Positions 25,046-39,300 of a stretch of DNA of 64,000 bases are shown here, piece by piece; position 1 is the first letter of the stretch; each line of letters begins with the position of its first letter. The notes beneath the pieces were generated by a model, which searched no databases, had not been told where the DNA came from, and saw only the letters and a program-made list of their open reading frames with translations. The DNA is taken from contig NZ_MKKX01000017.1 of NCBI RefSeq assembly GCF_002091985.1, positions 516,432 to 580,431 on the forward strand. The letters are read 5' to 3'. The position numbers and the translations under genes were made by a program. This DNA is from Rhodococcus sp. 1163 (GTDB lineage: Bacteria > Actinomycetota > Actinomycetes > Mycobacteriales > Mycobacteriaceae).

Positions 25046-27091
25046 ATGAAGCTTCTTCCGATCCTTTCGGCCCACGACGGCAGCTCCGCGCGTTCTTCCT
25101 TGACGTGCAAGTACAAGTGCGGTGACGCCTGCTTCCACGAGATCCCGAACACCTCGAAGGGCCAATACTTCGGCGACATCGTCAAGACTGCGATGACGCG
25201 CCGCGGGGTACTACGCGGCGGCGCGATGGCTGTGGTGGCGGTCGGCGCCGGAAGCGTGCTTGCTGCGTGCAGTACGGACGAGGCAAGCTCTACGGGTTCG
25301 AGCAGCGAGATGAGCACACCACCGGTCGACGGTGTCGACTTCGTCGCAGTCGAGCCCAACACCGAAGATGCCGTCGTGGTTCCTCAGGGCTACGAGCAGG
25401 GCGTCATCATCCGCTGGGGTGATCCGGTCCTCGCGGGCGCCCCGACCTTCGATTTCGACAATCAGACCGCCGCCGCGCAGAACATGCAGTTCGGGTACAA
25501 CAACGATTTCGCCGGACTGTTGCCGATCGAAGGGACTCCGAACGGCTACCTTCTCGTGGTCAATCACGAGTACACGACCGAGCCGTTCCTGTTCAAGGGA
25601 TACGACGCGGAGAATCCGACGAGTGCGCAGTTCGATATCGCCCTTGCCGCACATGGCCTTTCCGTGGTCCAGGTGACGGGTCGGTCCGGTTCCGGCGCAC
25701 TGACGCCGGGGCTCGGGAAGTACAACCGTCGCATCACCGGCACGACGGAGTTTCTGCTGACAGGTCCCGCAGCAGGCAGTGATTTTCTCAGGACGAGCGT
25801 CGATCCGACCGGCACCAAGGTCTTCGGAACGTTCAACAACTGTTCCGGGGGCCTCACCCCGTGGGGCACCGTGCTGTCCGGTGAAGAGAACATCAACCAG
25901 TACTTCGGGAACGCCGAATCCGTCACCGATCCTGTTGCCGCGCAGCGACTTGCCCGCTATGGCATCGAGGGCGCGGCCAGTGATCGCAAGTGGGAGCGTT
26001 TCGACAAGCGTTTCGATCTGGCCCAGGAACCCAACGAGGTCAACCGGTTCGGCTATGTCGTCGAGGTCGACCCGTGGAATCCGACCGGGGTTCCGATCAA
26101 GCACACGGCACTGGGTCGTTTCAAGCACGAGGCCGCAACCATCTACGTCACCGATGACGGCACCGTCGTCGCATACAGCGGTGACGACGAGCGGTTCGAC
26201 TACATGTACAAGTTCGTATCGAGTCGAAAGATGATGCCCGGCAACGGTCAAGCAGCGATGCGTCACAATCTGACGATTCTCGATGCGGGCACGTTGCATG
26301 TCGCCGTACTCACCGGCGACGCCCCCGACGCGATCGACGGCACCGGCACGCTGCCGGAGGCCGGTAAGTTCGCCGGGAAAGGCGAGTGGATTCCGCTCCT
26401 TCGTACCGGCGACGACGGCCGTGGCGAATCGCTGGTCGACGGGATGTCCGCCGAAGAGGTGGCGGTGTTCACCCGGCAGGCCGGAGACAAGGTCGGCGCG
26501 ACGAAGATGGACCGACCAGAGGATTTCGAGCCGAACCCGGTGACCGGCAAGGTGTATGTGGCACTGACCAACAACACCAAGCGCGGCACCGATGGAAAAG
26601 CGGCCGCCGACGAGGCCAACCCACGCGAGAAGAACAAGAACGGCCAGATCCTCGAGATCGACGACGACCACGCAGGTACCACGTTCGTGTGGAATCTACT
26701 CATCGTCGCGGGTGATCCGAACGAGGCCGACACCTATTTCGGTGGCTTCGACAAAACTCAGGTCAGTCCCATCTCATGCCCGGACAACCTGGCTTTCGAC
26801 TCCAAGGGCAACCTGTGGATCTCTACGGACGGCAACGCTCTGGAGTCGAACGACGGCTTGTTCGCGGTGGTTCTCGACGGCGAACGACGCGGAGAGACGC
26901 GTCAGTTCCTGACTGTCCCTGCCGGGGGCGAGACGTGTGGTCCGATCATCTCGGACGAGCGCGTCGTCGTCGCAGTCCAGCATCCGGGTGAGTTCGACGA
27001 GGCATCTGCCGACAACCCGATGTCGCACTGGCCCGATGGCGGCGATTCTCAACCGCGTCCGGCCATGGTTGCGGTCTGGAAAACCCAGTAG
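25046..27091 (+). CDS. PhoX-family (DUF839) secreted alkaline phosphatase
   Basis: A 681-residue protein. A ~50-residue N-terminal extension precedes a twin-arginine signal (TRRGVLRGGAMAVVAVGAG) ending in a lipobox-like VLAAC, so it is probably Tat-exported and lipid anchored. The mature part is the DUF839/PhoX beta-propeller: VNHEYTTEPFLF, GTFNNCSGGLTPWGTVLSGEENINQYF with the conserved Cys and Glu, and CPDNLAFDSKGNLWISTDG near the end. PhoX enzymes use calcium and iron to release phosphate from phosphoesters. The gene stands alone, with a hairpin after it. Confidence 0.93.
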   Translation: MKLLPILSAHDGSSARSSLTCKYKCGDACFHEIPNTSKGQYFGDIVKTAMTRRGVLRGGAMAVVAVGAGSVLAACSTDEASSTGSSSEMSTPPVDGVDFVAVEPNTEDAVVVPQGYEQGVIIRWGDPVLAGAPTFDFDNQTAAAQNMQFGYNNDFAGLLPIEGTPNGYLLVVNHEYTTEPFLFKGYDAENPTSAQFDIALAAHGLSVVQVTGRSGSGALTPGLGKYNRRITGTTEFLLTGPAAGSDFLRTSVDPTGTKVFGTFNNCSGGLTPWGTVLSGEENINQYFGNAESVTDPVAAQRLARYGIEGAASDRKWERFDKRFDLAQEPNEVNRFGYVVEVDPWNPTGVPIKHTALGRFKHEAATIYVTDDGTVVAYSGDDERFDYMYKFVSSRKMMPGNGQAAMRHNLTILDAGTLHVAVLTGDAPDAIDGTGTLPEAGKFAGKGEWIPLLRTGDDGRGESLVDGMSAEEVAVFTRQAGDKVGATKMDRPEDFEPNPVTGKVYVALTNNTKRGTDGKAAADEANPREKNKNGQILEIDDDHAGTTFVWNLLIVAGDPNEADTYFGGFDKTQVSPISCPDNLAFDSKGNLWISTDGNALESNDGLFAVVLDGERRGETRQFLTVPAGGETCGPIISDERVVVAVQHPGEFDEASADNPMSHWPDGGDSQPRPAMVAVWKTQ

Positions 27092-27104
27092 CCGGTACCC
27101 ATGA

Positions 27105-27140
27105 GGCCCGCATAGCTGCTGGATGGCGGCTGTGCGGGCC
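27105..27140 (+). terminator. Terminator after the PhoX gene
   Basis: GGCCCGCA at 27105 pairs with TGCGGGCC ending at 27140, extended by AGC/GCT, followed by TTCTTCGCT. It sits 14 bp after the stop. Confidence 0.75.
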
Positions 27141-27222
27141 TTCTTCGCTAGTAGTCGTCCTTTAAACCGTCGACGCACCCTGTGACTTCTCTCGAGGGGC
27201 GGCGGTGTGTTCCCGTTTCCGG

Positions 27223-27250
27223 TTGACCCCTGGTAACGGTTGTGTAAACC
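27223..27250 (+). promoter_or_regulatory. Possible promoter of the NRPS gene
   Basis: TTGACC (27223) and TAAACC (27245) with a 16-bp spacer lie about 125 bp before the GTG start. The 27141-27375 gap contains no other gene. Assigned by eye; the -10 is a weak match. Confidence 0.3.
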
Positions 27251-27375
27251 TCGGTAGGACAGACCGGCAGTTGGGTTTCACATCACGAATGCAAACGGCG
27301 TATCGGGCAACGTCCAGTTTGCGATAACCCAGCGCCTCACTCCGGTACCGATGCTCCCGACTGAGAGAGCACACT

Positions 27376-30300
27376 GTGGATTCGGTTGAATCACTGGAAG
27401 TACGTTCGGACGAGAGTGACCGTGCATCCGCCGCTGACGCCGCGCCCTTCCCGCTCACCGCGGCACAGAAGGGATTGTGGTTCGCGCAGCACCTGATGCC
27501 CGAAGTTCCCATCACGATTGCGAACTATCTCGACATTCGCGGAACCGTCGACATCGAGATGATGCTGTACGCAGTTCGACGCACCGTTCGCGAGCTCGGG
27601 GCGGGATCGCTTCGCCTGGTCGAGATCGACGGAGAGCCACAACAATACGTCGACGCCGCACAGAGCGAGGACACGGTCAGGCTCGACTTCAGTGACTCCG
27701 CCGATCCTGAGCAGTCCGCACTGGACTGGATGCAGGCCGCGTACTGCGAGCCGATCGATCTCGTCGGTGGCCCACTCACCCGCCTCGCGATCATCCGGAT
27801 CTCTCCGGACCGCATTTTCTGGTATTCCCACAGCCACCACATTGCACTCGATGGCTTCGGGGCAGTCCAGCTGATCAATCGCGCTGCCGAGATCTACTCT
27901 GCCGTCGTCGAGGGCCAGGATCCTTCCCCGTCGAAGGCAGGGGCCCTCGTGGACATCTACGGGGCGGAGGCGGCGTACCGGGCTTCGCCGCGGTTCGGCA
28001 AGGATCGCCAGTACTGGATGGACAAGACCCGCGATATGCCGGCGCCGGCCAGCCCGGCAGGGATGGCCGCTCCACCGTCGTCGCGGTCGCGAATTTGCGG
28101 GGAACCGCTGCCGGAGATGCTCGAGGTAGCACTGGCACGTACCGCGGACCGGCTCGATTCTGCTTTCGCGCCGATAGCCGTCGCCGCTGTCGCGGCATTT
28201 TTATCCGCGCTCACTGGGGCCGAGGACATCGTGTTGAGCCTGCCGGTTGCGGGCCGCACCACTGCGTTGCTCCGTCGCTCGGGCGGCATGGTCTCCAACG
28301 TGCTGCCGATCCGTGTTCGCATCGGCTCGGATACCACCGTCGCGGGCCTGGTCGCGGACGTTCAACTCGAGCTGACGGGCGCACTGCGTCACCAGCGGTA
28401 CCGCGCCGAAGACATCCGCCGCGACGCCGATATGCCGCGCGAGCAACGCGGCTTCTTCGGGCCCGCGATCAACATCATGGCGTACGACGAAAAAGTGCAG
28501 CTGGGTTCTGTGACCGGGTTGTTCAACGTGCTGTCCACCGGACCGGTCGAGGATTTGTCGGTCAACCTCTACCCGGCCATCGGGGGCGGAAGATCTCGCA
28601 TCGACTTCGAGGCGAACCCGAACGTCTACAGCGAACAGGCTTTTCGCGACCTTCACAATCGATTCCTCGGGCTGCTGGCGCAGTTCCTCGGCAGCGAGCC
28701 GTCAGCGCCGGTCATCGGGTTCGACATCCTCGACGTCGAAGAAGTACGAGCACTCGTGCCTGCGCGCGGACCCGCCGCCGCGGCACCTGCCTCGATGCCG
28801 GACATCCTCGCCGCGGGTACGGCCCGCAATCGCGACGGTATCGCGCTGATCGCCGGGGCGCAGACACTCACGTACCGCGAACTGGACCTCTCCAGCAACG
28901 CTCTCGCGCGCGCTCTCATCGCTCGAGGCGCCGGGCCGGACACCGTCGTCGCGGTGTCGTTCCCACGGTCGATCGACTCGGTTCTCGCATTCTGGGCGGT
29001 CGCCAAGTCGGGCGCATCTTTCGTCCCGATCGATCCGACGTATCCGCGAGAACGCATCGCGCACATGGTCGGTGAGTCCGGGGTGCTGATCGGTCTCAGT
29101 GCCCGTTCACTGGCCGCGTCACTCCCCGACAGCGTCCACTGGTTGACCCTCGACGACAAGACACTGACCGAAGAACTCGCCGAACGAAGCTCGGCTCCGA
29201 TCACCGACGCCGATCGCCGGTGCGCTCTCGATCTCGACCACGCCGCCTACACGATCTACACCTCGGGTTCGACGGGGACACCGAAGGGTGTCCTGGTCAC
29301 CCATCGCGGATTGAGTGCATTCACCACCGCGGAGCGGCCCGAGCTCGGGCTGACTCCCGCCTCCAGAGTTCTGCGCTTCTCCTCCTCCAGCTTCGACGCG
29401 TCGATCTTCGAAATGATCGCTGCATTCAGCGCTGGTGCCACCATGGTCATCGCGCCGCCCGAGGTGTACGGCGGGCGTGATCTGACCCAACTGATGACCG
29501 AGCACGCCGTCACCCATATCATCACCGCTCCCGCACTTCTGTCGACCGTTGCCGTCGAAGAGGTCGCCTCGCTCGAGTCCGTCGTCGTCGGTGGTGACGT
29601 CTGCCCACCGGATCTGGTCGAGCGCCTGGCGGGCGTTGCCGATCTTCGAAACAGCTACGGCCCCACCGAGTCCACCATCGTCATCACGATGACCGAGCCG
29701 CAGCACGACCCGCACTCGATCACCATCGGCCGTCCACTCCAAGGCGCATCGGCAGTCGTCCTCGACCGTTGGTTACGTCCCGTTCCGTCCGGAGCGTCGG
29801 GTGAGTTGTACGTCGGCGGGCCTGGCCTGGCGCGTGGTTACCACCGCCGCTTCGATCTGACGGCCGAGCGATTCGTTGCCGATCCGTTCGGGTCCGGAAC
29901 CCGGCTGTACCGGACCGGCGACGTCGTACGGTGGCGCGGCGACGACGTCGCCGGGGCCGAACTCGAGTTCGTGGGCCGCAGCGACTTCCAGGTTCAATTG
30001 CACGGGCTGCGCATCGAGTTGGGCGAAGTGGACGCAGTGCTGGCGTGGCATGCCTCGACGGACTTCGTCGTCTCCACCATCTTCCGTCACGGCGGTCAGT
30101 CCCAACTCGTCTCCTATGTCAAGATCAAGCCGGATCACACTTTCGATCGCGAGTCCCTACTTGCTCTGGCTTCGGATTTCCTTCCGACACAGATGATTCC
30201 GGTACACCTGATCGAGCTCGAGGCGGTGCCACTGACGGCCACGGGTAAGGTGGACCGCTCGGCGCTGCCCGATCCCATCGACACCGGGACCACTACTGCC

Positions 30301-33300
30301 TTCCGTGCGGCAAGCGGTCCCGTCGAACTGGCCATCGCCGAATCGATGGCTTCCGTCCTCGGTCTCGACTCCATCGGCGTCGACGATTCGTTCTTCGCCC
30401 TCGGTGGCGACAGTATCGTCGCCATTCAACTCGTCTCTCGGGCAAAAGAATCCGGCGTCATCTTCACCCCACGCGATGTTTTCGAGCGCCGTACCGTCGC
30501 GGCCCTCGCCGAGGTTGCGGCGAATACGGCCGATCGAATCCAGCTCGCGGAGCTCGACGGCGGCGGCGTCGGCCCGATGCCGCTGCTTCCGATCGCGCGC
30601 AGCGTGTGCGCTCGCGCCGCCGAACCCGCGGACCTCGACAGCTTCTACCAGGCACTTGTCCTGACCTCGCCGCCCGACCTCGACCCGACACGGCTCCGTC
30701 GTACTGTCGCCGCCATCCTCGATCAGCACGACATGCTGCGGGCACGCTGGGTGGGGGAGAACCTGGTCGTCGGCGCGCCGGGTACCGTTTCCCCGGAGTC
30801 GGTGATCTCGCACGAAACAGTAGGTGCCGAAACACAATTAGCGTCGGCGATAGAGGATTCCGCCAGACGCGCGTCCCGTCGTCTCCGTCCACGGGACGGT
30901 GTCATGCTCCAACTGGTCTCCGTCGTGGGCGACGGCTGGGCGCGGCTCGTCATCGTCGCTCACCACCTGGTGATCGACGGTGTGTCCTGGCGCATTCTGG
31001 TGCCGGACCTGGCGTCGGCATGGTCGCAGAGCGACGACGCGATCACGCTCGCGCCGACGGGAACCTCGATGCGGCGATGGACGCATGGTCTCGCCGAACT
31101 CGACTTCACGCAAGAACGCGAAAAATGGATGTCGATCCTCGACGGTGACGACATCCCGATCGGGTCGCGACCGCTCGATCCGAAGCGCGACACCGGCACA
31201 AGCACACGTACCGTCCAACTCGACATCGACGCCGACGTCACCGCCGCCGTGTTGGGTCCGCTCACCACCGCGTACCGGATGGGTCCCGAGGATGCTCTCC
31301 TGACGGCATTGGCCCTGGCTTTTCACCGTTGGCGCGGCACGTCACAGTTGGTGTCGATCGAGAGTCACGGCCGCGACGAAGAGTTACTTCCCGGCGCCGA
31401 TCTGACACGGACGGTCGGGTGGTTCACCACCGTGCACCCCGTCAGGCTCTGGGTGCATGACGCGACCGATCCTGCTGCGGCGGTGAAGGCGGTCAAGGAA
31501 CAGCTCCGCTCGATACCGGCCCGCGGGACCGGATACGGCTCGCTGCGCGCCGCCGGGGCTCTGGACGGACTTCCTGCCCCGCAGATCAGCTTCAACTACC
31601 TCGGGCGGGTAGCCGACACTCCCGACGCCCTGATCGGCGTCGGGTGGATTCCGGACATGACGGCCGAGGTGCACGGCGGGAGCGGCGAGGATCTTACAAC
31701 CGACGTGGTGCTCGACATCAACGTCGTGCTTGCGGGGAAACGGCTTTCGACTCGCATCGGCTACCCGGACGGCGTGCTGACCGAAGCCGAGGTCCGCGAG
31801 TTCGCAACACTGTGGGCCGTTGCGCTCGGTGAACTCTCTGCGCACGCCAACGACCCGTCGGCCGGCGGTCTCACTCCCGCCGACGTGGCTCTGGTCCAGG
31901 TCGATCAGCATCGAATCGAGCTGTGGGAGGACAGCTTCGGCCGGATCGATGACGTATGGCCACTGGCACCGTTGCAACGCGGACTGATGTTCCATGCCGA
32001 TCTGACCCGCGACAGCGTGGACGTCTACGCCGCCCAGATCATGTTCGAGCTCGACGGGGACATCGACGGCCCCCGGTTGCGTCGCGCGGCGCAGCGCCTG
32101 CTCGATCGCCATGACAACCTGCGCGCTGCGTTCGTTCACGACGCACGCGGCTTGCCGGTGCAGGTGATCCTCGCTGACGTCGACGTGCCATGGCGTGAGG
32201 AGACCGTCACCGATCCGGAGCGGATCATCGCCGAGGAACGCCTGCGAAGATTCGACATGGCAGCGGCCCCACTGGTCCGGTTCGCGTTGCTGCGCAGCGC
32301 CGGGCGGACACAACTGGTCGTCACCAACCACCACATCCTGTTCGACGGCTGGTCGATGCCGATCTTCATCAAGGATCTGCTGGTGCTGTACGGCACCGAC
32401 GCCCCGATCCCGACCCCGGCCAGGGCGTACCGCGACTATCTCGAATGGCTCTCCCGACGCGACCACGATGCTGCCCGCGAGCGTTGGGTCACCGCGCTGG
32501 AGGGGCTCGACGAACCGACTCTCCTCGCGCCCGCGACCAGCTCCGCGGACGGCACGTCGGTGTTGCCGCGCGAGGTGTCCGTTCGCGTCCACCGCGACGC
32601 CCTCGCGGCGCTGGCGAAGGATGCATCGGTGACGGTCAACACCGTCGTCCAGGTCGCGTGGTCGATCGTGTTGTCTTCCTTGCTTACTCGCAGCGACGTC
32701 GTGTTCGGCGCGACGGTGTCGGGCAGGCCTGCCGAGGTGCCCGGTGCCACGGACACTCTCGGACTGTTCATCAACACCCTGCCCGTGCGGGTGCGATCGA
32801 GCGCCAGCGATTCCGTTCGGACAGTGATGACTCGGTTGCAGAACGAGCAGGTCGAACTGCTCGACGTCCATCACGTCGGACTCGCCGATATTCAGGGTGC
32901 GGCAGGCCCTGGGGCGATGTTCGATACGTTGACGGTCTTCGAGTCCTACCCGATCGATCGCAGTGCCTTGCGGTCCGATACCGATATAGACGGGATGCGG
33001 GTGCTCGACATCGCGGTCGAGGACGCAACGCACTATCCGTTGACGCTCGTCACGGTGTTGGAACCGGATCTGACCATGACGTTGAGGTTCTCATCGGACG
33101 CGTTCTCGCCCGGGCAGGTCACGACGATGACCGAGCGTCTGCAACGTGTACTGACGGCGATGACCAACCGTCCCGACGGCGCCCTCATCGATATCGACGT
33201 GTTGGGGGAGCTCGAACGCGAAGCGCTGACCCTGGACTGGAATGCCACCGACCGCGAGATCGAACCACCGACGCTCACGGACCTGCTGAGCGCGGCATCG

Positions 33301-36300
33301 AGCACGTACGCGTCCGAGACGTGCGTGGTGTTCGAAGAGCATTCGTTGACCTACGGCAGTTTCGCCGCGAGGGTTCACTGCCTGGCGCGTTTCCTTCTCT
33401 CCCGCGGTGTCGGTCCGGAGTCGGTGGTCGCCGTCGCACTGCCGCGATCCATCGATCAACTCGTCGCCATCCACGCCGTCGTGCACGCAGGTGCTGCGTA
33501 CTTGCCTCTGGACCCGACTCTTCCCGGCACACGAATCGCCTACATGGTCGATACCTGTTCTCCTGCTTCGATATTGGGTTCTCACATCGAAGCGACTGCA
33601 CCGGTCATCGACCCGCGCACCCTCGACCTGTCACGGTTCGGTACCGGGCCCATCGCACCGTGGGAGCGAAAGTCTGGCCCCCGCGGAGGGAATACGGCAT
33701 ACGTCATCTTCACCTCGGGGTCCACCGGTATGCCCAAAGGTGTTGCAGTATCGCATGCCTCGATCGTCAACCGACTGCTCTGGATGCAGGACACCTATCC
33801 GTTGGACGAGTCCGACGTCGTACTGCACAAGACGCCGACCACATTCGACGTCTCGGTGTGGGAACTGTTCTGGCCCCATCTCACCGGCGCCCGAACCGTC
33901 ATCGCCGAGCCCGAAGGCCACCGCGATCCCAAGTACCTCTCGGGCCTCGTCCAGGAGCAGGGGATCACCACCGCGCACTTCGTCCCGTCGATGCTGGATC
34001 TGTTCCTCGAGTACGGTGACACCGCAGCGTGCACGTCGTTGCGGCACGTCTTCGCGAGCGGTGAAGCACTTCAGCGATCGACCGTTCGACGGTTCCATGC
34101 CGCGCTGGATACCTCGCTGCACAATCTCTACGGACCTACCGAGGCCGCTGTCGACGTCACGTTCCACGACACCGAACCCGGCGGCGACTCGCTGGTTCCG
34201 ATCGGCGTCCCGGTGTGGAACACCCAGCTGCGAGTTCTCGATCCGGTTCTACGTCTCGTCCCCATCGGCGCAGTCGGCGAGTTGTACCTCGCCGGCGCAC
34301 AACTCGCACGTGGTTATCTCGGGCGGGCCGCGCTGACCTCGGAACGTTTCGTCCCCGACCCGTTCGGTAGCGGCACCCGACTCTACCGAACCGGCGACCT
34401 CGTTCGATGGACCCTCGATGGTGAACTGGAATATCTGGGCCGCAACGACTTTCAGGTCAAGCTCCGTGGACAGCGACTCGAACTCGGTGACATAGAGGCA
34501 TCCATTTTGCGCACACCCGGCGTCGCGTCGACCGTCGTCACCGTCCACGGATCGGGCGCCGACCACGTGAGTCATTCCGCAGGCTCCACTCCGAACGAGA
34601 CACTCGTCGCCTACGTATCCGGAACGGCGTCGATCGAGGAGATCCGCAGCCGAGCCGAAGCCGAACTTCCGGCCTATATGGTTCCGACCGTCTACGTGCC
34701 GCTGACGCGAATGCCTCTCGGCCGCAACGGCAAACTCGATCGGTCCGCGTTGCCGGAGCCGGTCGGTGATTCGGCCGAGGTCATCGCCCCGGCCGACGAC
34801 ACCGAAGCAGCCGTGGCCGCGATCTTCGCCGACGTACTCGGTCGATCCGACGTAGGAGTGACCATCGGCTGGTTCGAACTCGGCGGGAATTCGCTGACGG
34901 CGACCCAGGTCGTCGCGCGGGTCAATTCCGAGCTCGGCAGCAACATCGGTGTGCGAGCCCTCTTCGATCACCCCACCGTCCGGGCACTGTCCGCGCAACT
35001 CGCACACGGGCAGAGCGGTCCGGCACTCCGCGCCGCAGTGCGCCCCGAGTCGATTCCGCTCGCACCCAACCAACACCGCATGTGGCTGCTCAACCGCTTC
35101 GACCCGGCTTCGGGGGCGTACAACATCGCGGGCGCCATTCGCCTGACCGGAGACCTCGACACCGACGCGCTTCGGCAGGCAGTGTTCGACGTCGTCGAAC
35201 GGCACGAAGCACTGCGGACCGTCTACCCCGATTCCCCGGACGGCCCACGCCAGGTCGTGCTGGAGTCCGCCGCACTGGAGGTGCCGACGACCGACACCAC
35301 CGAGCGCGATCTCGCCGGGGCGCTGGCGATCATGGCCGCGCGCGGCTTCGACGTCACCGCGCAACCGCCGATCCGGGCCGCCGTGCTCCGGCTCGGCCCC
35401 ACCGAACACGTACTGATGGTGATCACCCATCACATCGCCGCGGACGGTTGGTCGATGCGTCCACTGGCTCGGGATGTCATGGCGGCCTACACCTCTCGGA
35501 CCCACGGGACTGCGCCGACGTGGACGCCGCTGGCGATCCAGTACGCCGACTACGCGCTGTGGAAGATCGAAGTACTGGGATCGGAGTCCGATCCGGACTC
35601 GACGATCTCCCAGCAACTCGCCTTCTGGAAGAACGAACTCCGCGGGGTACCCGAACGACTGCCGCTGCCGACGGACCGTCCGCACCCCGCCGCCGCGTCG
35701 CACCGCGGTGCTACCGCCGAATTCACCGTCACCGACGACACCCGCCGCAGCGTCACTGCACTCGCGCAACGCACGGGGACGACGCCGTTCATGGTCCTGC
35801 ATGCTGCCCTGACCGTGCTGTTGGCGAGAGTGTCCGGAGAACGCGACATCACCGTCGGCACGCCCGTCGCAGGTCGCGGCGAAGAGGCGCTCGACGAGAT
35901 GGTCGGCATGTTCGTGGGCACCCTCACCCTGCGGACCGAGATCGATCTCGCGTCGAGCTTCACCGAGCTGCTGCACCGGGTTCGTGACCGCGACCTCGCT
36001 GCCTACAGCAATGCCGACGTCCCGTTCGATCGACTCGTCGAGGTCCTGGCGCCCACCCGGTCCACGGCACATCACCCTCTGTTCCAGGTCATGTTGTCCG
36101 TGGACGACTCGGCGCCGACGGTAGAACTGCCCGGTCTCGTGGTCGCTCCGGTCACCGGTGTCGCGGCCGTCGCGAAGTTCGATCTGCAACTCGAAATCGA
36201 TCCCGTCGATTTCCACGGAACATTCACCTACGCAACAGATCTGTTCGACGCCTCGACAATCGCCTCCTTCGCCCGGCACTTCGTGAACATTCTCGCCACG

Positions 36301-39300
36301 GCCACCGCCGACCCCGACGCAGTGGTCGGCGACATCGATCTCGCTGATCCCACAGTGCTGCAGGGCAGCCCCGCACTGCGCCGACGCACTCTGCCGCAGC
36401 TGTTGGCATCGGCTGTGGTCAACTCGACCGGCGCCGCGGCACTCGAGGACGGCGATATCGTCTGGACCTACCCGGAACTCGACGATGCATCCACCCGCAT
36501 CGCTCGACAACTGATCGCACGCGGCGCAGGGCCTGAGTCTTCGGTCGCAATCATGATGGCACGCAGTGCAACTGCCGTTCTGATGCTGTGGGCGGTAGCC
36601 AAGACCGGGGCCGCGTTCGTCCCGATCGATCCGCGCTATCCGGCAGGCAGAATCGAACATATGCTGACCGATTCCGGTGCACAACTGGGCATCGGTGAGC
36701 CCGGAGTCGGATCCGTGCACTGGGTTCGCCCCAGCGAGCTGGACCCGTCGGTTGGATCGGCGGCCCCGATCACCGACGCCGACCGGATTCTCACGCTGCG
36801 CCCGGAGCACCGCGCGTACATCATCTACACCTCCGGCTCGACTGGAACACCGAAGGGTGTGGCGGTCACGCACAACGGCCTCGCCAACTTCAGCGCCGAG
36901 TTGTGCGAACGATTGCGGCTGGACAACGGCAGTCGCACATTCCATTTCGCGTCGGCCAGTTTCGACGCCTCGATACTGGAAATGCTGCTCCCTCTCGGCA
37001 CCGGTTGCACTATGGTCATCGCCGGACCCGACATCTACGGCGGCGCCGAACTGACGCGGGCCCTGCGCGGAGTCACCCACGCCTTCGTGACCCCAGCCGC
37101 ACTCGCCACGGTGGATCCCGACGCCTTACCCGAGCTGAGCACCGTCGTCGTCGGGGGAGAAGCCAGTGGGACCGAGCTGGTCCGGACCTGGGCAGGCCGG
37201 GTCGCGATGTTCAATGCGTACGGCCCCACCGAGGCCACCATCGCCGCGACCATCGACGGGCCACTGGACCCGGAGCTACGGTTCGGAATCGGCGGACCGA
37301 TACGCGGAGTCAGCGCGTACGTTCTCGATTCTCGACTCCATCCGGTACCCAGCGGGGTGATCGGCGAGCTCTACGTCGGCGGCGACTCCCTCGCTCGTGG
37401 CTACCACGGCAAGGTCGGTACGACAGCGGCCAGCTTCGTGGCCGATCCCTTCTCGCGACGCGGAACCCGCCTCTATCGCACCGGCGACCGTGTCCGCAGT
37501 CTCGGTGGTTCGTTCGAGTTCCTGGGCCGCGCCGACGCACAGGTCAAGGTCCGCGGTTTTCGTATCGAACTGGGCGAGATCGATGCAGTCCTCACCCGGC
37601 ATCCCGACGTCGACAACGCAGTCTCCGATGTAGATTCCGATGCCGTCGTCAGCTATGTCGTTCCAGCAGTGGGCCGTTCACCGGTTCCGGCCGACCTTCT
37701 CGAGCATGCCCGTCGCACTCTGCCGTCGCACATGGTTCCTCGATCGGTGACGATCATCGAATCGATTCCGGTAACAGCGGCAGGCAAGCTCGATCGGTCG
37801 GCGCTGCCCGCACCGGTGAAGGTGGAACGGGAGTTCCTCGCACCGAGAACCGACAGCGAGATACTCGTCGCCGAGGTATTCGCCACCGTCTTCGATCTGG
37901 ACCGTGTGGGGGCCGACGAGGACTTCTTCGACCTCGGCGGTAATTCGCTCGTCGCCACGCGCGTGGTCGGACGCATCAACGAACGTGCCGGAACCTCACT
38001 GCCGGTGCGGTCTCTGTTCGATTCCCCCACAGTCGCAGGCATTGCCGTCGCTCTCGATACCGCCGATCGTTCGCAGCTTCCCGTCCTGACGGCAGGCCCA
38101 CGACCGCGGCGCATTCCGTTGTCCGCGGCGCAGAGCAGGATGTGGCTACTCAACCGAGCCGATCCCGACTCCGCCGCATACAACATCGCGTTGGCCGTCA
38201 GGTTGACCGGCACGCTCGATGCGGCGGCGCTCACCCTTGCCGTGCAGGACGTGCTCGGTCGGCACGAGTCCCTGCGCACGACGTACCCGGGCGGCTACGA
38301 ACCCGAGCAGGTGATCCTCGAAGCCGATGCCGTCGGGCTGGATCTGACGCCCGTCGACGTCGAAGAACATGCCGTGCTCGCCGAGACCGCGAAGGTGCTG
38401 GGGCGAGGGTTCGATGTCACGGCTGGGGTCCCGCTGCGCGGATCGCTTCTGCGCACACGAGCCGACGAGTACGTACTCCTGCTGGTCGTGCATCACATTG
38501 CGGCCGACGGGGTCTCGATGATTCCATTGACTCGCGACATCCTCACGGCGTACACGGCACGACTACACGGTGCTCCTGCGCCCTGGAGTCCCCTGCCCGC
38601 GCAGTACGCCGACTACGCCCTGTGGCAGCACAGCGTCCTGGGGTCCACCGAGGATCCGGATTCGGTGGCCTCCCGCCAACTCGACTATTGGCGAACAACG
38701 TTGGACGGTTTGCCGGACCTGCTCGACCTCCCATCCGACCGTCGCCGACCTGCGGTCGCATCGCAGCGCGGCGACCAGGTCACCTTCGAGCTGGACGATC
38801 GCACGTTCGCCGCCGCACGCTCCCTCGCCCATCGTCACGGCGCGTCGACCTTCATGGTCATGAACGCGGCGTACGCGATACTGCTCGCACGGTTGTCGGG
38901 TACCAGCGACATCGCCGTCGGGACGACGGTGTCCGGCCGAGGGGCCGGTATGCTCGACGACGTCGTCGGCATGTTCGTCGGAACTCTCGTGCTACGCAAC
39001 GAGGTACGGCCCTCGGCGAGCTTCACCGAGCTGCTCGCCGAGGTCCGAGAGCGCAATCTCGACGCATTCGCCAACGCCGACATACCGTTCGAGAAAGTCG
39101 TCGAGGCGTTGCGGCCCACCAGGTCGACTTCGCACTCGCCGCTGTTCCAAGCGCTTCTCGCATACGAGCACGAGCGCCCGAGCACTATCGATCTACCGGG
39201 CCTGACCGTTTCGAAGTTCCCTTACGAACCGGGGGTCACGCGTTTCGATCTGGCGCTGACACTTTCCGAGACCGACCAGGGACTTTCTGGCGCTTTGCGC

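Noticed and set aside
31384..33033. A 549-codon minus-strand open frame inside the NRPS gene
   Set aside because: Antisense shadow of the E and C2 domains with no recognisable protein motifs.
35082..35987. A plus-strand open frame in another phase within the NRPS third C domain
   Set aside because: Arg-rich shadow; the NRPS frame is unambiguous here.
34249..37080. A 943-codon open frame on the minus strand inside the NRPS gene
   Set aside because: It lies wholly antisense to clear A, T and C domains. Its composition is the low-complexity Asp/Val/Arg/Gly pattern of high-GC shadow frames.
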